The notes below the pieces were generated by a model. It did no database searches. It saw only the letters and a program-made list of their open reading frames with translations, and was not told where the DNA came from. From Candidula unifasciata (taxonomy: Eukaryota > Mollusca > Gastropoda > Stylommatophora > Geomitridae), in contig CAJHNH020001120.1 in the NCBI GenBank assembly GCA_905116865.2, positions 82,501 to 146,500 of the forward strand: a DNA stretch of 64,000 bases, in the 5' to 3' direction. The position numbers and the translations under genes were made by a program. Shown one piece after another: positions 11,262 through 22,027 of the stretch (position 1 is its first letter; every line of letters begins with the position of its first letter).

Positions 11262-11520
11262 AAGAAGAAGAAGAAGAAGAAGAAGAAGAAGAAGAAGAAG
11301 AAGAAGAAGAAGAAGAAGAAGAAGAAGAAGAAGAAGAAGAAGAAGAAGAAGAAGAAGAAGAAGAAGAAGAAGAAGCAGAAGAAGAAGAAGAACAATAACA
11401 ACAACAACAACAACAAGACGAAAAAGAAGAAAAAGAAGACGAAGAAGAAGAAGACGAAGAAGAACAAAAACAACAACAAGAACAAGAAGAAGAACAACAA
11501 CAAGAACAAAAACAAGAATT
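11128..11520. repeat. Compound G, AAT, AAG and AAC simple repeats
   Basis: A G run at about 11128-11143 is followed by AAT units (about 11176-11232), AAG units (11233-11395) and mixed AAC, AAG and AAA units to about 11520. Adjacent trinucleotides differ by single substitutions, suggesting one array converted stepwise into another. Confidence 0.93.
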
Positions 11521-11957
11521 TGAAGAAAAGAAAAGGCAGCGGATTAAAAGTTCTTTTTCGAGAGGATAAAAACATGCCCGCGCATGTCTTCGACGTGGAG
11601 TGTACACAGAAAAGGAACGAAATTACATCTCAATCCAGAGCCACACACAAGGGCCTTGCCTGGGCAGCCTGCCTGCCGAGAGAGAGCTGCCACACTGCAG
11701 GCTTTCTGTCATACACGTTCCACTGGAGCCTCCCTGTCGAACCTCTTCAAGTCTGACAGTTGCTAATGGCGTCTGCACAGAATAAGGTTTTCATTCTCAA
11801 AGGTGCTTTTTTTTTTGTGTTTCTTTCTTTCTTTACTTTTTTTTTTTTTTTTTTAAATAAATGGCAATTTAGATCATCGACGTAGATTTGAAGATTTAAT
11901 GAAGACGCCAAAGTTCGGGGGGAGTTCTGTCAAGATGGTTGTGTATTTGGTTATTAA

Positions 11958-11960
<3 letters not shown>
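11521..11960. other. Unassigned sequence
   Basis: No gene supported; T runs at 11808-11855. Confidence 0.45.
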
Positions 11961-12041
<81 letters not shown>

Positions 12042-12116
12042 TTCTCTCTCTGTGTCTGTCTCTCTGTCTCTGTCTCTCCTCTCTCTCCTCTCTCTCTCTC
12101 TTTCTCTCTCTCTCTA
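11961..12116. repeat. CT/GA dinucleotide array
   Basis: Nearly pure CT to about 12028, then CT with scattered TG and TT interruptions. It lies against the distal end of a minus-strand SINE. Confidence 0.95.
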
Positions 12117-12135
12117 CCATCTTGTACGCTAAAGT

Positions 12136-12355
12136 TAGTTTCGTATCCTTTACAGGACATTGAAGAACCAATCCCAGTTTTTTTGGCTGTTGTGGTTTTT
12201 CTAGGAAAATTTACGTCCAGTAGTTTGCCATTGCTTTTTGGACGGTTGGCTTCTCCATGCCAATGTCGAAACCGGCGCAAGCCCGCAGCTGGGATCTAAC
12301 CTGGCGACCCGGCATTACGAAGCACGTTCGCAACGTCTAGGCCACTGACGCCAAT
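12136..12355 (-). mobile_element. tRNA-derived SINE (family with AACCACAACAGCC tail block)
   Basis: On the minus strand an A-box-like GTCAGTGGCCTAGACG (from 12350) and a B-box-like GGTTAGATCCC (12301-12291) are followed by a body with AAAACCACAACAGCC and CCTGTAAAGGATACG blocks. The same body blocks occur on the plus strand at 62605-62680, which supports a dispersed family. Downstream on the minus strand lies the GA array, possibly derived from its tail. Confidence 0.7.
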
Positions 12356-12900
12356 GCCATCTTGCACAAGTATTTAAAAAAAAAAAAAAAAACTACAAAT
12401 AAACAACGTTCATTCTATATCACAAAATCAATAGCAGTATCATCATTGTCGTCGTCGTCATGTAATTATCACATTATTCATCATCATTATTTATCATCAT
12501 TATTCATCATCATTATTCATCATCATCATTGACTATGCTGGTTCCAGGGCTCCTTTGCCCGATAACCACAATTTTCTGGGAGACTTTCTATAAATCGCCT
12601 AAGTGGTCACAATGTGTTCCATTTTTTCTTTCAATAGACATTGTCTCATAACACCGCCATCAGATAGTGTTCTGGTGGCTGAAACACTCGTCTTGATATT
12701 GTTGGCACTTTTTTTTTTTTTTCGGACGATAGATTTCCATTGCTCTATAGCACAGCGCAGGAATCTTAGACCACGGCGATATCAGCCGAGGCCAAAGAAT
12801 AAAGTTCCTCTTATCCATAGCTGAAAGCATGGTCAGTGTTGAACAGACCAAGTGTTGCCAGCGCAGCAGGATTCATGACTCAGTCTGCTCTTGTTAACTC
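12356..12900. other. Unassigned, with A run and CAT repeats
   Basis: An A run at 12374-12391 and CAT/ATT repeats at about 12420-12530. The part at 12540-12640 faintly resembles an RT tail on the minus strand, but it is too decayed to call. Confidence 0.45.
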
Positions 12901-12904
12901 CATA

Positions 12905-13125
12905 GACTCTTTAGCGTAGTTGGCTAAGCCGGATTGCGCGAAGACCCGGTGACGAACTCCTTGTGGTCCGGGTTCAATCCCGGGGGTAGGCAGGAAAGCC
13001 ACATTTTCTCCCAGATTTACGGTATTTACAATGGAATCAAGGCCGAAAGTTGTGATATCCATAATACCGAGCCTAAGGGTTAACAACTCATGGCTTCTGT
13101 ATACTAAAACAAACAAACAACAAAC
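12905..13125 (+). mobile_element. tRNA-derived SINE
   Basis: The A box TAGCGTAGTTGGCTAAG lies at 12912-12928 and the B box GGTTCAATCC at 12971-12980, as in an internal RNA polymerase III promoter. The body runs to an AAAC-rich tail (about 13107-13125). No acceptor stem pairs across the tRNA-like head. Confidence 0.78.
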
Positions 13126-13182
13126 AATTCCATAGACGAGGTATCGCCAACACACAGGGAACAAAGAATGTGACAGAAGATT

Positions 13183-13226
13183 GACCTTGGCTCTGAAGCT
13201 GACCCAGCGTATATTTGGTACCAGGT
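13183..13226 (+). mobile_element. Fragment of the GGTACCAGG SINE family
   Basis: CTTGGCTCTGAAGCTGACCC and TTTGGTACCAGGT match the region at about 63590-63630 inside a longer copy. Only about 44 bp are recognisable here. Confidence 0.5.
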
Positions 13227-13519
13227 GAAGAAAGGGAAGAGGAGGCGGTCGGTCGGGATTGGCAGTCCTGGAAGGGCATGTCAAAAATCAGATCTGAGTT
13301 GTTTTGTTTATTTCAGTCAAAAACGATCCGTGTTTTTCGTTTCCATTTAAAAAATATATTTGTTGTTATAGATTATGTAGGATGCATCCGATGCACTGGC
13401 CAGGCATGATCAATGAGCATGCGTAAGCGGTTTGTATAAGTTACGTGGTATAAGGTAAAGATTACAAATATGTCGTAAGAGTGGGCGTTTTCTTATAGGT
13501 CGGGGTGCATCTGCCTAAC

Positions 13520-13664
13520 AGGCAATAACCAACATTCTGCATACAAATAAATCAGATTTGTAAAACTAACGTGCATGCTACATTAGGGTTCTTGAACAAG
13601 ACTAGTGTCCAGAGGTGGACGAACAATCAGAACTTTCCGATGGAGTTTACAGCTGGGCGAAAAA
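13520..13664 (+). mobile_element. GAA-tailed SINE-like repeat, 3' part
   Basis: Contains GTCCAGAGGTGGACGAACAA, CAGAACTTTCC and GGAGTTTACAGC-GGGCGAA, the core of a dispersed family in this window. Its end runs straight into the GAA array that starts at 13664. Other copies are at 23945, 25626, 31869, 42690, 52440 and 58640. It is non-coding as far as I can see. Confidence 0.75.
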
Positions 13665-14140
13665 AAGAAGAAGAAGAAAAAAAGAAGAAGAAGAAGAAGA
13701 AGAAGAAGAAGAAGAAGAAGAAGAAGAAGAAGAAGAAGAAGAAGAAGAAGAAGAAGAAGAAGAAGAAGAAGAGAGAAGAAGAAGAAGAAGAAAGAAGAAG
13801 AGAAGAAGAAGAAGAAGAAGAAGAAGAAGAAGAAGAAGAAGAAGAAGAAGAGAGAAGAAGAAGAAGAAGAAGAAGAAGAAGAAGAAGAAGAAGAAGAAGA
13901 GAGAAGAAGAAGAAGAAGAAGAAGAAGAAGAAGAAGAAGAAGAAGAAGAAGAAGAAGAAGAAGAAGAAGAAGAAGAAGAAGAAGAAGAAAAGGAAGAAGA
14001 AGAAGAAGAAGAAGAAGAAGAAGAAGAAGAAGAAGAAGAAGAAGAAGAAGAAGAAGAAGAAGAAGAAGAAGAAGAAGAAGAAGAAGAAGAAGAAGAAGAA
14101 GAAGAAGAAGAAGAAGAAGAAGAAGAAGAAGAAGAAGAAG
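13664..14140. repeat. GAA/TTC array, about 480 bp
   Basis: Long AAG runs with a few phase-shifting breaks (AAAG, AGAG, AAGG). It directly continues the 3' end of a SINE-like repeat. The poly-Lys, poly-Glu, poly-Leu and poly-Phe frames of 180-216 residues across it are artefacts. Confidence 0.96.
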
Positions 14141-15223
14141 CCACACGCGGATTTAAACTTATACCTTTCAAACTTGGATATTGATTCGCTAAAAGAACAC
14201 ACAAGATCGACTCACAGCTAATTGGACACTAATTATTCGACAATCAATGTCCACTAGTTCTGTTGAAATTACCAGCAAAATGTGTCAGCATGACCAATCG
14301 GTAATTAACTCTAAATTCGGTTGGCAGACCGGTCTTATGGATAAGGGTTCAAATTCCTGCTTCTATCAAACATGCTATAGTCCGTTTACAAATTTTTGCC
14401 TTTGTAATTTATATAATTTCTCGGTAATTACTATCTTGGTATGTGATTTTTTCCCCTTCATGGGCTTCTATTTTCTTCCACACGTTAATTTTTTTTTAAA
14501 TATATGTAAATAACTTTTAAACTGCCAGGTATATCGAAACAGACGTTTTCTGTGTCATTTTCATCACTTTTATAATTTTAGTTAGGTAATAAAATAAATT
14601 GTACTGTGCCGTACTGTACTCTAAGCATGTACTTATGCCTTTACACTTTGTCACTACCTGTGGGAACAATCCAGCACATTAAACAAATACCACGCTGCCA
14701 CACCTTAAACGCTACAGTTGTGGTCTTATTCGTAATTTACGTCCAACACAAGAAAGACGTGTTTTTGTGAAAAGTCGATTAGTTAAATTTGCCACTTTGT
14801 GCTGTATAACTCTTAAAAGGCAATCCAGCATGGATCGTCGTATATTTATATACCTCAAATAAGCAACATTAAATTATATTTTGGTTTGGGATGTGCGGGG
14901 GAAAATCTGACATAACGTTGAGAATGAGGTAAAAAATTAATAAATAATGTCATCTATTTATATTCCATTACAACTGTGATATTATATTTTGACCATCAGC
15001 GCCATTTTTAAAACGCACTATAATTTAGGTTCAATGATGCGAGGAGGTAACTTCTTCTCATCAACATTCTGAAGTCGCGAAGTCAAGTTTTGAACTAGGC
15101 CTAATCCTACCCCCCCCCCCTCCCCCCCCCTAATCCCTTTCCTTTCACTATGGGACGGTCTGGGAATTTCCCTAAAATTTCTTGAAGCCATTGTGATGAA
15201 ACTAAATGATATAAAAAAACTCC

Positions 15224-15264
<41 letters not shown>

Positions 15265-16339
15265 TTGCATGGCAAAAGGTATATTAACATACGTGTAATA
15301 ATATGAAATGGTTAAACACCCGCTTTCAATAAAGTGAGAGTGGTGGCTGGGTGTGCTTAACGTGCCCCCTTCCACCCAAAACATGGGGGAGTGGGCCCTG
15401 AAAGGACCTGGGAGCCCAGGTTGTGACGTCTATGCTACAGGAAACACCAAAGATAGGCTCTGACATCATGAAAATCGACACTACCCGGCAAGGCACACGA
15501 TGCAGCTGATGATATTTTTTTGTAGCTTGTACCAGACGTGCCACTCTGTTCCAACAGCATTTCACTGGCTTTTATTGCCATTTCAAACATGGCATTCTCT
15601 TGATCTTCTCAAACATAGTTTTCTGCCTATCTACATCACGCGTGACTAACCATCTGCATTCACGTTTCGTGATGTAATATGCTCAGGATGGCCCAAAGAC
15701 CTCCACCTAATCGGGCGTCACGTTCGTGGCAAACCAGAGATAAAGCGCGCCATTTTTTCTCGGTAAATTAAACGCAGTTTTACACTGTCTTTTTGGTTTC
15801 CAATCCTAGCTAGTGTTACGTTTGTAAATCTAGCTGCGTGGCTACGGCTTCCACCTGTGACCGGCCATCACTGGAGGCCGGTGATTTAAAAATATTTAAC
15901 ATACATGAGCTGGACGATCGCTTCGTTCCCAATCTTCTTACTCCAAGCTGTGAGGCGAGATTGCGCATGTGCCAAATTACAGCGGATTCAGATCCGGTGT
16001 CAGGGGCAGATAAATCCTGCGTTTTCGCTAAATTGTAAGATCAGGATAGGGTATCCATCTGAGCTTCTACTGTCTCATTAAAAGATTTTGAGTAAACGAA
16101 AAGTAGAAAGAGTAAGCTTTACATTATAGCAAACGACACCAACGTTGCGGCTAAACAGCCTTCATCAGCCAATTACACAAATCAACGCAAATACATAAAG
16201 TAGCTGATTGTTTCCGATAGAAGTCACATTGGTGTCCGGTCAGTGGAATGGAAGACACGTCTGTCGGCCGGAAATTAATACCAAGGGTGTAACCTAAAAG
16301 ATATTAGATAAAACAGTCTTAAAATCTTCGATGTTAGCA
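14141..16339. other. Unassigned sequence, about 2.2 kb
   Basis: Ordinary-complexity, AT-rich sequence without a supported gene. An ATT array lies at 15221-15260, followed by AATGTGTTGCATGGCAAAA. A B-box-like GGGTTCAAATTCC near 14345-14357 hints at a decayed SINE. This is one of the least repetitive stretches in the window. Confidence 0.5.
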
Positions 16340-16445
16340 CCTTTCTTACATGAATTTAACATGGTATATGCACTTTATAATATACTTTATTATACACTTT
16401 ATATTATACTTTAAAATGCACTTTATAATATACATTATAGAGAAC
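16340..16445. repeat. AT-rich degenerate tandem repeat
   Basis: Repeated ATACTTTAT and CACTTTATA words with variable spacing of about 10-20 bp. Confidence 0.7.
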
Positions 16446-16679
16446 TTTATCTCACCCGAAGATATCTCCATTTTACTGCCTTGGATGAGCTTGAGTTTGT
16501 TAGTTACCATGAGAGCTTTGCCGGCGATAATATAGTTCCCAGAAGGAGCTCCCAAGCCAGACAGTTCAAAGGGTGGAGAACCGACAAAGAGAGACACCCT
16601 TGTCCCCCAGATTGGGTTTTCAAGTACGAGTCACCCCGACCTTCGGAAAATTAATTTCGTAATGAAGCAGACATCTAAG

Positions 16680-17100
16680 CCTCGGTTTCACACGGAGATG
16701 CCAGAGACATAAAAGCTGTCTACACAAGGGGGATAAATGGTCGCAGACCCCGAGGCAGACCAAGATGACCGTGGAGAGATATCCAGGCAGACCTATACAC
16801 GGAGATGCCAGAGACATAAAAGCTGTCTACACAAGGGGGATAAATGGTCGCAGACCCCGAGGCAGACCAAGATGACCGTGGAGAGATATCCAGGCAGACC
16901 TACACACGGAGATGCCAGAGACATAAAAGCTGTCTACACAAGGGAATAAATGGCCGCAAACCACAAGGCAGACCAAGATGACCGTGGAGAGATATCCAGG
17001 CAGACCTACACACACTTAGAGTCACCAACTGGAAAGACAGGACCAGTAAACAAAAGATGAATAGAAGCAGCTTATATCTACAGCATTAAACCCCAAGGAT
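16680..17100 (+). pseudogene. RT C-terminal tail with an internal 107-bp tandem triplication
   Basis: At the 3' side, one frame gives GRKPQGRPR then a DIQADLHTLRVTNWKDR block, the conserved end of some non-LTR ORF2 proteins (GRPR, then DL-LR-NW). The upstream part is three direct copies of a 107-bp unit (CACGGAGATG at 16691, 16798 and 16905) that includes the GRPR-coding segment. As 107 is not a multiple of three, the amplification shifts the frame each time. No polymerase core is present. Confidence 0.65.
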
Positions 17101-17169
17101 TCGGAATGCTCAGAAAGAAGACGATTTACATTTTATTTTTTAGACTGATATGATTGTCTAAAGCACTTT

Positions 17170-17740
17170 CTACGTCCTTCTTCCTCAGCCTTACCTACTT
17201 GCCTAAAAGTCTATTTTCTTCCTCAAACGTTGCCTAAATTCTTACCAAACCTCGCCTACTCATCTTTAAACATTGTCTTCCTATTCAGACTTAAACATTG
17301 TCTAAATTGTATCCAGCATCGCCTACTTACCGTTAAACATTGTCTATATTTTCACTCAGTCTCGCGTACTAACCCTCATACAGTGTTTAAATTCTCCCGC
17401 AGCATTGCCTTCATCGCTCAAACATTGTCTAAATTCGTTCTCAGCCTTTTATATTTATCCTCAAACACTGTTTACGTTCTTTCTCAACCTTTTATACTTA
17501 TCCTAAAACAAAGTCTAAATTCTTACTCGCCCTCGCCCACTCTCCCTCAAATATCGTCTAAATTCTTTCTCATCCTCTCCTACTCAGCCTCAACCACTGT
17601 CAAAATTATATCTCAGCATCGTCTACTCAGACTCAAAGCAATGTCTAAAATTTGTATCAGTCAGCTTACCGCTACTCATCTTCAAAAATGGTCCTAATTC
17701 CTAATCAGCCCCGCCTATATTCCCCAAACACCGCCTATGA
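17170..17740. repeat. Degenerate minisatellite, about 42-bp unit, about 13 copies
   Basis: Words such as AAACATTGTCTAAATT and CAGCATCGCCTACT recur at about 42-bp intervals with strong divergence. The near multiple-of-three period explains the 155-residue open frame at 17230-17697, which has a weak 14-residue repeat and no domain. Confidence 0.75.
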
Positions 17741-17869
17741 TGCCAATAATAACAATTAAACCTCCCATTAGAAACCCAGATACACGATGCGCCATGACTC
17801 TAAACTGATTTCAATCCCTGACTTATTCCAACCCCAACCTCCAAGTCTCAATGTAGCCATACAAAAACC

Positions 17870-17950
17870 ACTTCCGGTAAGGCGGCAGCCAGTAACACTG
17901 ACCACGTGCTAATCACTTCCGGAAACGTTTATATGACCATGAACCACGTG
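17870..17950. promoter_or_regulatory. Candidate promoter: paired ETS sites and CACGTG E-boxes
   Basis: ACTTCCGG occurs at 17870-17877 and 17915-17922, and CACGTG at 17903-17908 and 17945-17950, alternating with 33- and 30-bp spacing. ACTTCCGG is the core recognised by GABP-type ETS factors, and CACGTGAC is recognised by USF/MYC-type bHLH factors. Non-repetitive sequence follows to about 18130 before a GA array. No coding exon is recognisable downstream, so promoter function is inference. Confidence 0.4.
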
Positions 17951-18181
17951 ACCTATAACCTCTTATTAGTTGCCAGGTTTTCGTGTAAAGTGGGCAGATG
18001 TTTATATTTTGTGTAAACATTGCCCAGCTCGAAGAGGCGGGTAGTTTATTCGCAGTCTGGGAAAGCCCGTTCTGTGTCGGAAGTCTATACGATAATGGCT
18101 AGTTTTGATTTAGATATTTGAGAAAACTAGTTCAGTTAATGTTATATAAAGTTGCACAGATCTGGATATAGAGGGGCAGAA

Positions 18182-18183
<2 letters not shown>

Positions 18184-18265
<82 letters not shown>

Positions 18266-18456
18266 GGGGGAGACAGGGAGAGGGAGTGAGAAGAGAAAGT
18301 GACAAGAAATGAGGTGAGGAAAGTGACATAATTACACAATAAGAGACAGAAAAACGCGCACATAGAGACTGGGAGACATCTTAGACACAGCAAAACTGCA
18401 AATGCGAGACGCAAAGACTGAGAACAAATAAAATATTATGACGGAGACAGAGAGAC

Positions 18457-18507
<51 letters not shown>

Positions 18508-18535
18508 TAGAGAGAGAGAGAGAGAGAGAGATTAG
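18184..18535. repeat. Two GA/CT dinucleotide arrays
   Basis: GA arrays at 18184-18260 and 18457-18530 flank about 190 bp of purine-rich unique sequence. Confidence 0.95.
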
Positions 18536-18660
18536 TACCGTCAAATCAACACAAAACACACAAATATGGGGGAGGGCAAAGAGAGTAGTAGTAGTAGTAG
18601 TAGAACCATTCTGTCAAGGGAAATTTGAAAAAACAAAAAAGACAGACAAACCGACAGAAA

Positions 18661-18752
18661 GGCAGACACACAGACAGACATTAGTGTTCCCACCCATGGT
18701 AGATTTACCGATTGCAGACTTCACCCAGCCAGCGAGTCTGAGACGTCTCACG
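18661..18752. repeat. Short dispersed duplicate (partner at 24985)
   Basis: GGCAGACACACAGACAGACA, GTGTTCCCACCCATGGTAGA and GATTGCAGACTTCACCCAG recur in the same order and strand at 24985-25059 with a single substitution. The other copy lacks about 8 bp near its end. Confidence 0.85.
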
Positions 18753-19404
18753 TCTCTGACCAATGTTTGTCACATTCCTGTCACATTCCTGAACCGGCTG
18801 ATTGTTGCTGGTACAGGGGTCAACCCCCTGCGGGGGAGACGCAAAAGTCGAGCTGGGGTCGAGATGTGCTGTCTGATTGCTTGTTGAGAATCCCTCACAA
18901 GATTGGCATGTAGTTGTCCGCTGTTGGGTTGTTTCTATTACTGATTGTCTGTTATTCAGTACAGTAAATTAAAGGTTGGGCCAATCTGGAGGACTAGGCA
19001 TAGCAAAATGTTCAACTTCGATGGGTTTTTTTTTTCTTCTTTCAACAGCGCTTTGCAAATTCTGTTTTCAAATATGGGCAGAAGTCTAAGGGTTTGCTGC
19101 TTAAGCTACTGAGTTGACTGCTTGGTACGGCACTGTGAGTTTTTTTTTTTATTCATGTGTAATGCCTTTCATTTGTGCAGCTGGTTTACGTGTGGGCTGG
19201 TGGAATATCTTATGCAATAAGTTTTCGTGTGTACAGCGAACGTATCATGCCCGAAAACTTCGTCAAAGACAAACTGAAATACTGGCGGCGACTGCTGGAA
19301 TTTACTGCGTGTGCATATTTCTGAATTGTTCTTTCACAAATTGTTTATTTACCAGTTTTTCAAAAGCAACAGTGAGTAACAGCAGTAGATTTTTACCCCA
19401 CTAG
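18753..19404. other. Unassigned sequence
   Basis: No supported gene or repeat. Confidence 0.45.
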
Positions 19405-19575
19405 GACATCACACAAGCGATAAACACCCGATGACACAAAGTGCCACAATGTGGTTGAGTATCACCGTGAAGAGGTCCCAGAAATCGCGTTTAGTCATTA
19501 GACCATATTTATGGTCGGGCTATATTGCGGTCCCTGGCAAGAGCCAGAGTAGGGCTTCAAATAACGAACAACATC
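19405..19575 (+). mobile_element. Dispersed ~165-bp repeat (AAATAACAA-tailed), copy 1
   Basis: Shares GCGATAAACACCCGATGACA, CAAAGTGCCAC and a terminal GGGCTTCAAATAACGAACAA with four other copies (20720, 28260, 32930 and 38033). The A-rich AATAACAA end suggests a retroposed 3' tail and sets the orientation. No RNA polymerase III boxes are clear, so the class is unknown. Confidence 0.72.
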
Positions 19576-19799
19576 TCACAAGGAGATGACTTAGTTGTGT
19601 AGCTTTTTGTGAGAGACATTTTAATTGACTCGCACAGGAACGGAGCAAGTGTGAGCAAACCCGATTGCAGTAAAACTGAAATCTCGACTAAGACTAAAAG
19701 TAGAACTAAATTAAAGGGCGTTTGTGCTTTTGTCCCGTATTTTGGGGCAGAGTTGATTTCATTCGACACTTCTTGCTGCCCTAACCTTCACATTTGTGC

Positions 19800-20150
19800 C
19801 AGGTCATGCCGGTGTTCAAGGGGACGAGCGTGTAGACTATCTTGCTGACACTGCAGTTGCTATGGCTGGCCCAGTACTGGACAGAAGTGATGTTATCAAC
19901 GACACGCGCCGCACTTAACGTACGCAGGAGCACGCCAAAGGACATGACTCCATATCCCTGTCTAGACTGATGAACATGAGGGTACAGCCTGGAGCTGCAA
20001 GAAATTGATATTTCACTAAGGGGACAAGACGTTTCATTAACCAACACAGAACAGACGTCATCAGTCGTTTTACACTTGTGGAGCTACTGAGGAGGAGATC
20101 GGAGCACCTATGGATCTGTCCCGAGTGCTGTGGTGATAATCCTTTATAAT
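19800..20150 (+). pseudogene. RNase H-type retrotransposon C-terminal fragment, family 2
   Basis: One frame opens with GHAGVQGDERVDYLADTAVA, matching the RNase HI motif GH-GV-GNE-AD-LA, whose Asp is catalytic. After a stop it continues EHAKGHDSISLSRLMNMRVQ, then RFINQHRTDVISRFTLVELL, and ends LWICPECCGDN with a CPEC pair. Stops show it is dead. This architecture (RNase H then a Cys-containing tail) is known from non-LTR elements. Relatives: 33625-33905 (minus strand) and the last few codons at 62505-62575. Confidence 0.72.
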
Positions 20151-20160
20151 CACTAATCAC

Positions 20161-20719
20161 TAATTACTTCTGGCTGTCCCCTGTGGGTAAGGGGGGTAAT
20201 CTATTACATGTAAGACACGTTTGACTACTGCTGTAGCACGGAACCATCTAATGATTAATTCCCTTGTTATCAACACGACCATATTTTCTTTATCGCATTT
20301 AATTACTTCATGGCAGTTTATCAATCTTCTGCCTGTAATACCCCACCCTCTCCGACAGTGTCCCCATTTATTACGTTTTGTTTTTCTTCCAAAACCGAAA
20401 ACCGAATCGAACTGAATTCAAAACCCAACAACGCTTCCAATCTATGGCTTCTCTCATTATCTCCCTTTTCCCCTGCGAGTTTTCTACTATTTTCTGTAAT
20501 TAGTAATATTTTTCAAGCTGTCACATTCTAAAATAATGACGCTACGGCAGTTGCATACTGAATCTGTAAGAGTTCCTTTTCAGCTAAGGGGACAGAAATG
20601 TGAAGTATGGACTTTCTTTGAGCTGTCAAATGAAGATCAATTCAGAATTCGGTGATCCCTTTTTTGCAATTGTCCGTGAAGGAAAGACATATTTCGTAGT
20701 GACTGCAGTCGTCCCCTTG
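20161..20719. other. Unassigned sequence
   Basis: No gene supported. Confidence 0.45.
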
Positions 20720-20912
20720 TAGAATGCAATTTTTTTGGTTATTTTGAAGCCCCACCCTAGCTTTTAGCAGGGGCCCTGAATATAGCCGGGCTTAGCCAAA
20801 GATATATCCTAACGGCTGAAATGAATTTCTGACCTCACCACAGGTGATTCTCATCCGGATGGTGACACTTTGTATCACCGGATGTTTATCGCTGGTGTAA
20901 TGTCTTGGTGGG
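20720..20912 (-). mobile_element. Dispersed ~165-bp repeat, copy 2
   Basis: On the plus strand it reads ATTTTGAAGCCCCACCCTAG, then ACACTTTGTATCACCGGATG and TTATCGCTGGTGTAATGTCT, the reverse complement of copy 1. It ends about 30 bp before the RNase H fragment that follows. Confidence 0.72.
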
Positions 20913-20944
20913 AAAAACTACTTACCTACCTGCCTACTTCGTAG

Positions 20945-21143
20945 TCGGTAACTGTGTACTAAATTTGAATAAGCCAGACTTTTACAGGACAGAGTGTTCC
21001 TCCAAACTGGTCCTGCCGTTGCGGGCGCCTCAGTTATATTTTCATTGAAGATCGAACAGCCACAACATCCAACTAAGGAATGGAGATGGGGGCAGTCACT
21101 GCAGCTTTCCACTGGTTACAGAACACACACACACACACACACG

Positions 21144-21174
<31 letters not shown>

Positions 21175-21640
21175 CGTGATTGTAACTGACTCAGAATGGA
21201 TCCTGGGGAAGGTGATGACAGGCATGCTTTGTGCAGATTGGCCTGGTTCGCTTCGGAGGTCACGGGGGAAGAGCATTGTCTGGATCTTTTCTCTAAAGAA
21301 TGCTGGTGTATTGGGAAATGAACAGACGGACAGACTGACTGGTTCTACATAACTTGGTGGACTAATGATGCCCGAAAAGGCAGACGTGGTTGGAGCCAGT
21401 GGGAGAACCTGTACACTTTGGAGGAGCAAATGGATCAACATGGTCTGGTGAGAGTGATGTAGCGAGAAGTGGCGAGGGGATCTGGCCGATACTCGACGCT
21501 CAGAGGAAAGGCAAGACGGTCGTATCATCATAATGCTACTGCACCATTGGTATTGAAACTGTCCACTGGCTGCTGAAAGTGGAAACGCATCGCTTATGGA
21601 AATGCCCAAGTGCTGTGAAGTCGGTTCTTGAATCATCTCA
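20945..21640 (+). pseudogene. RNase H-type retrotransposon fragment, family 1, with CA expansion
   Basis: Frames encode QTGPAVAGASVIF and then, after a CA array, VIVTDSEWIL, SLRRSRGKSIVWIF and GVLGNEQTDRLTGST. TDS and GNE-(A)D-L are RNase HI catalytic-site motifs. Decayed tail segments follow, ending near the expected C-terminus (PKCCEVGS). The CA array at 21123-21174 sits in frame between conserved blocks as poly-Thr-His. Several stops and frameshifts follow 21350. Confidence 0.75.
21123..21174. repeat. CA microsatellite inside an RNase H fragment
   Basis: CA units with two CG interruptions; the surrounding frame stays open through it. Confidence 0.95.
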
Positions 21641-22027
21641 ACTCAAATAAAGATCTAACAGGGCATCCAGAATTGGCCTTATTGGTTTCCAATCTAGGAT
21701 TCACAAATTCTTATCAACCTTATCATCGTCATCAAGTACCGTGACGATATGCATCGGCTGTCATGTTTTGTAACCTCACACGAGTATTACGAACACGGAT
21801 CAGGTCAGTGTTCTTGTCTCGCCACATCTATATTGCAAGGCTATCCAGGTATTTAACACAAAGCATTACCCGATGTATTCTACCCATTTCATTTTTTAAA
21901 TTATTTTTTACATAAAGCATAGTGTGACAGGTAATTTTTTTAAATTAATCATATAAGACATCTATAAGGGCTCTACCGTTCTCATTCCTCGGGGTGGGCC
22001 CTAACCACTAGAGCCTTGAAAGCTGCA
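21641..22027. other. Unassigned sequence
   Basis: Starts with the possible 3' untranslated part of the preceding RNase H fragment; otherwise unrecognised. Confidence 0.4.

Noticed and set aside
12905..12990. A tRNA gene (good A and B boxes)
   Set aside because: No acceptor stem or anticodon arm can be formed; a SINE head explains it. The same holds for 24225, 38485, 30060 and 63481.
13571..14221. Open frames of 180-216 residues rich in Lys, Glu, Arg, Leu or Phe
   Set aside because: These are translations of the GAA/TTC array. The same applies to 7104-7820, 11057-11756, 31875-32570, 39246-39927 and 48415-48871.
17230..17697. A 155-residue hypothetical protein
   Set aside because: It lies in a degenerate 42-bp minisatellite; the frame is open because the period is a multiple of three.
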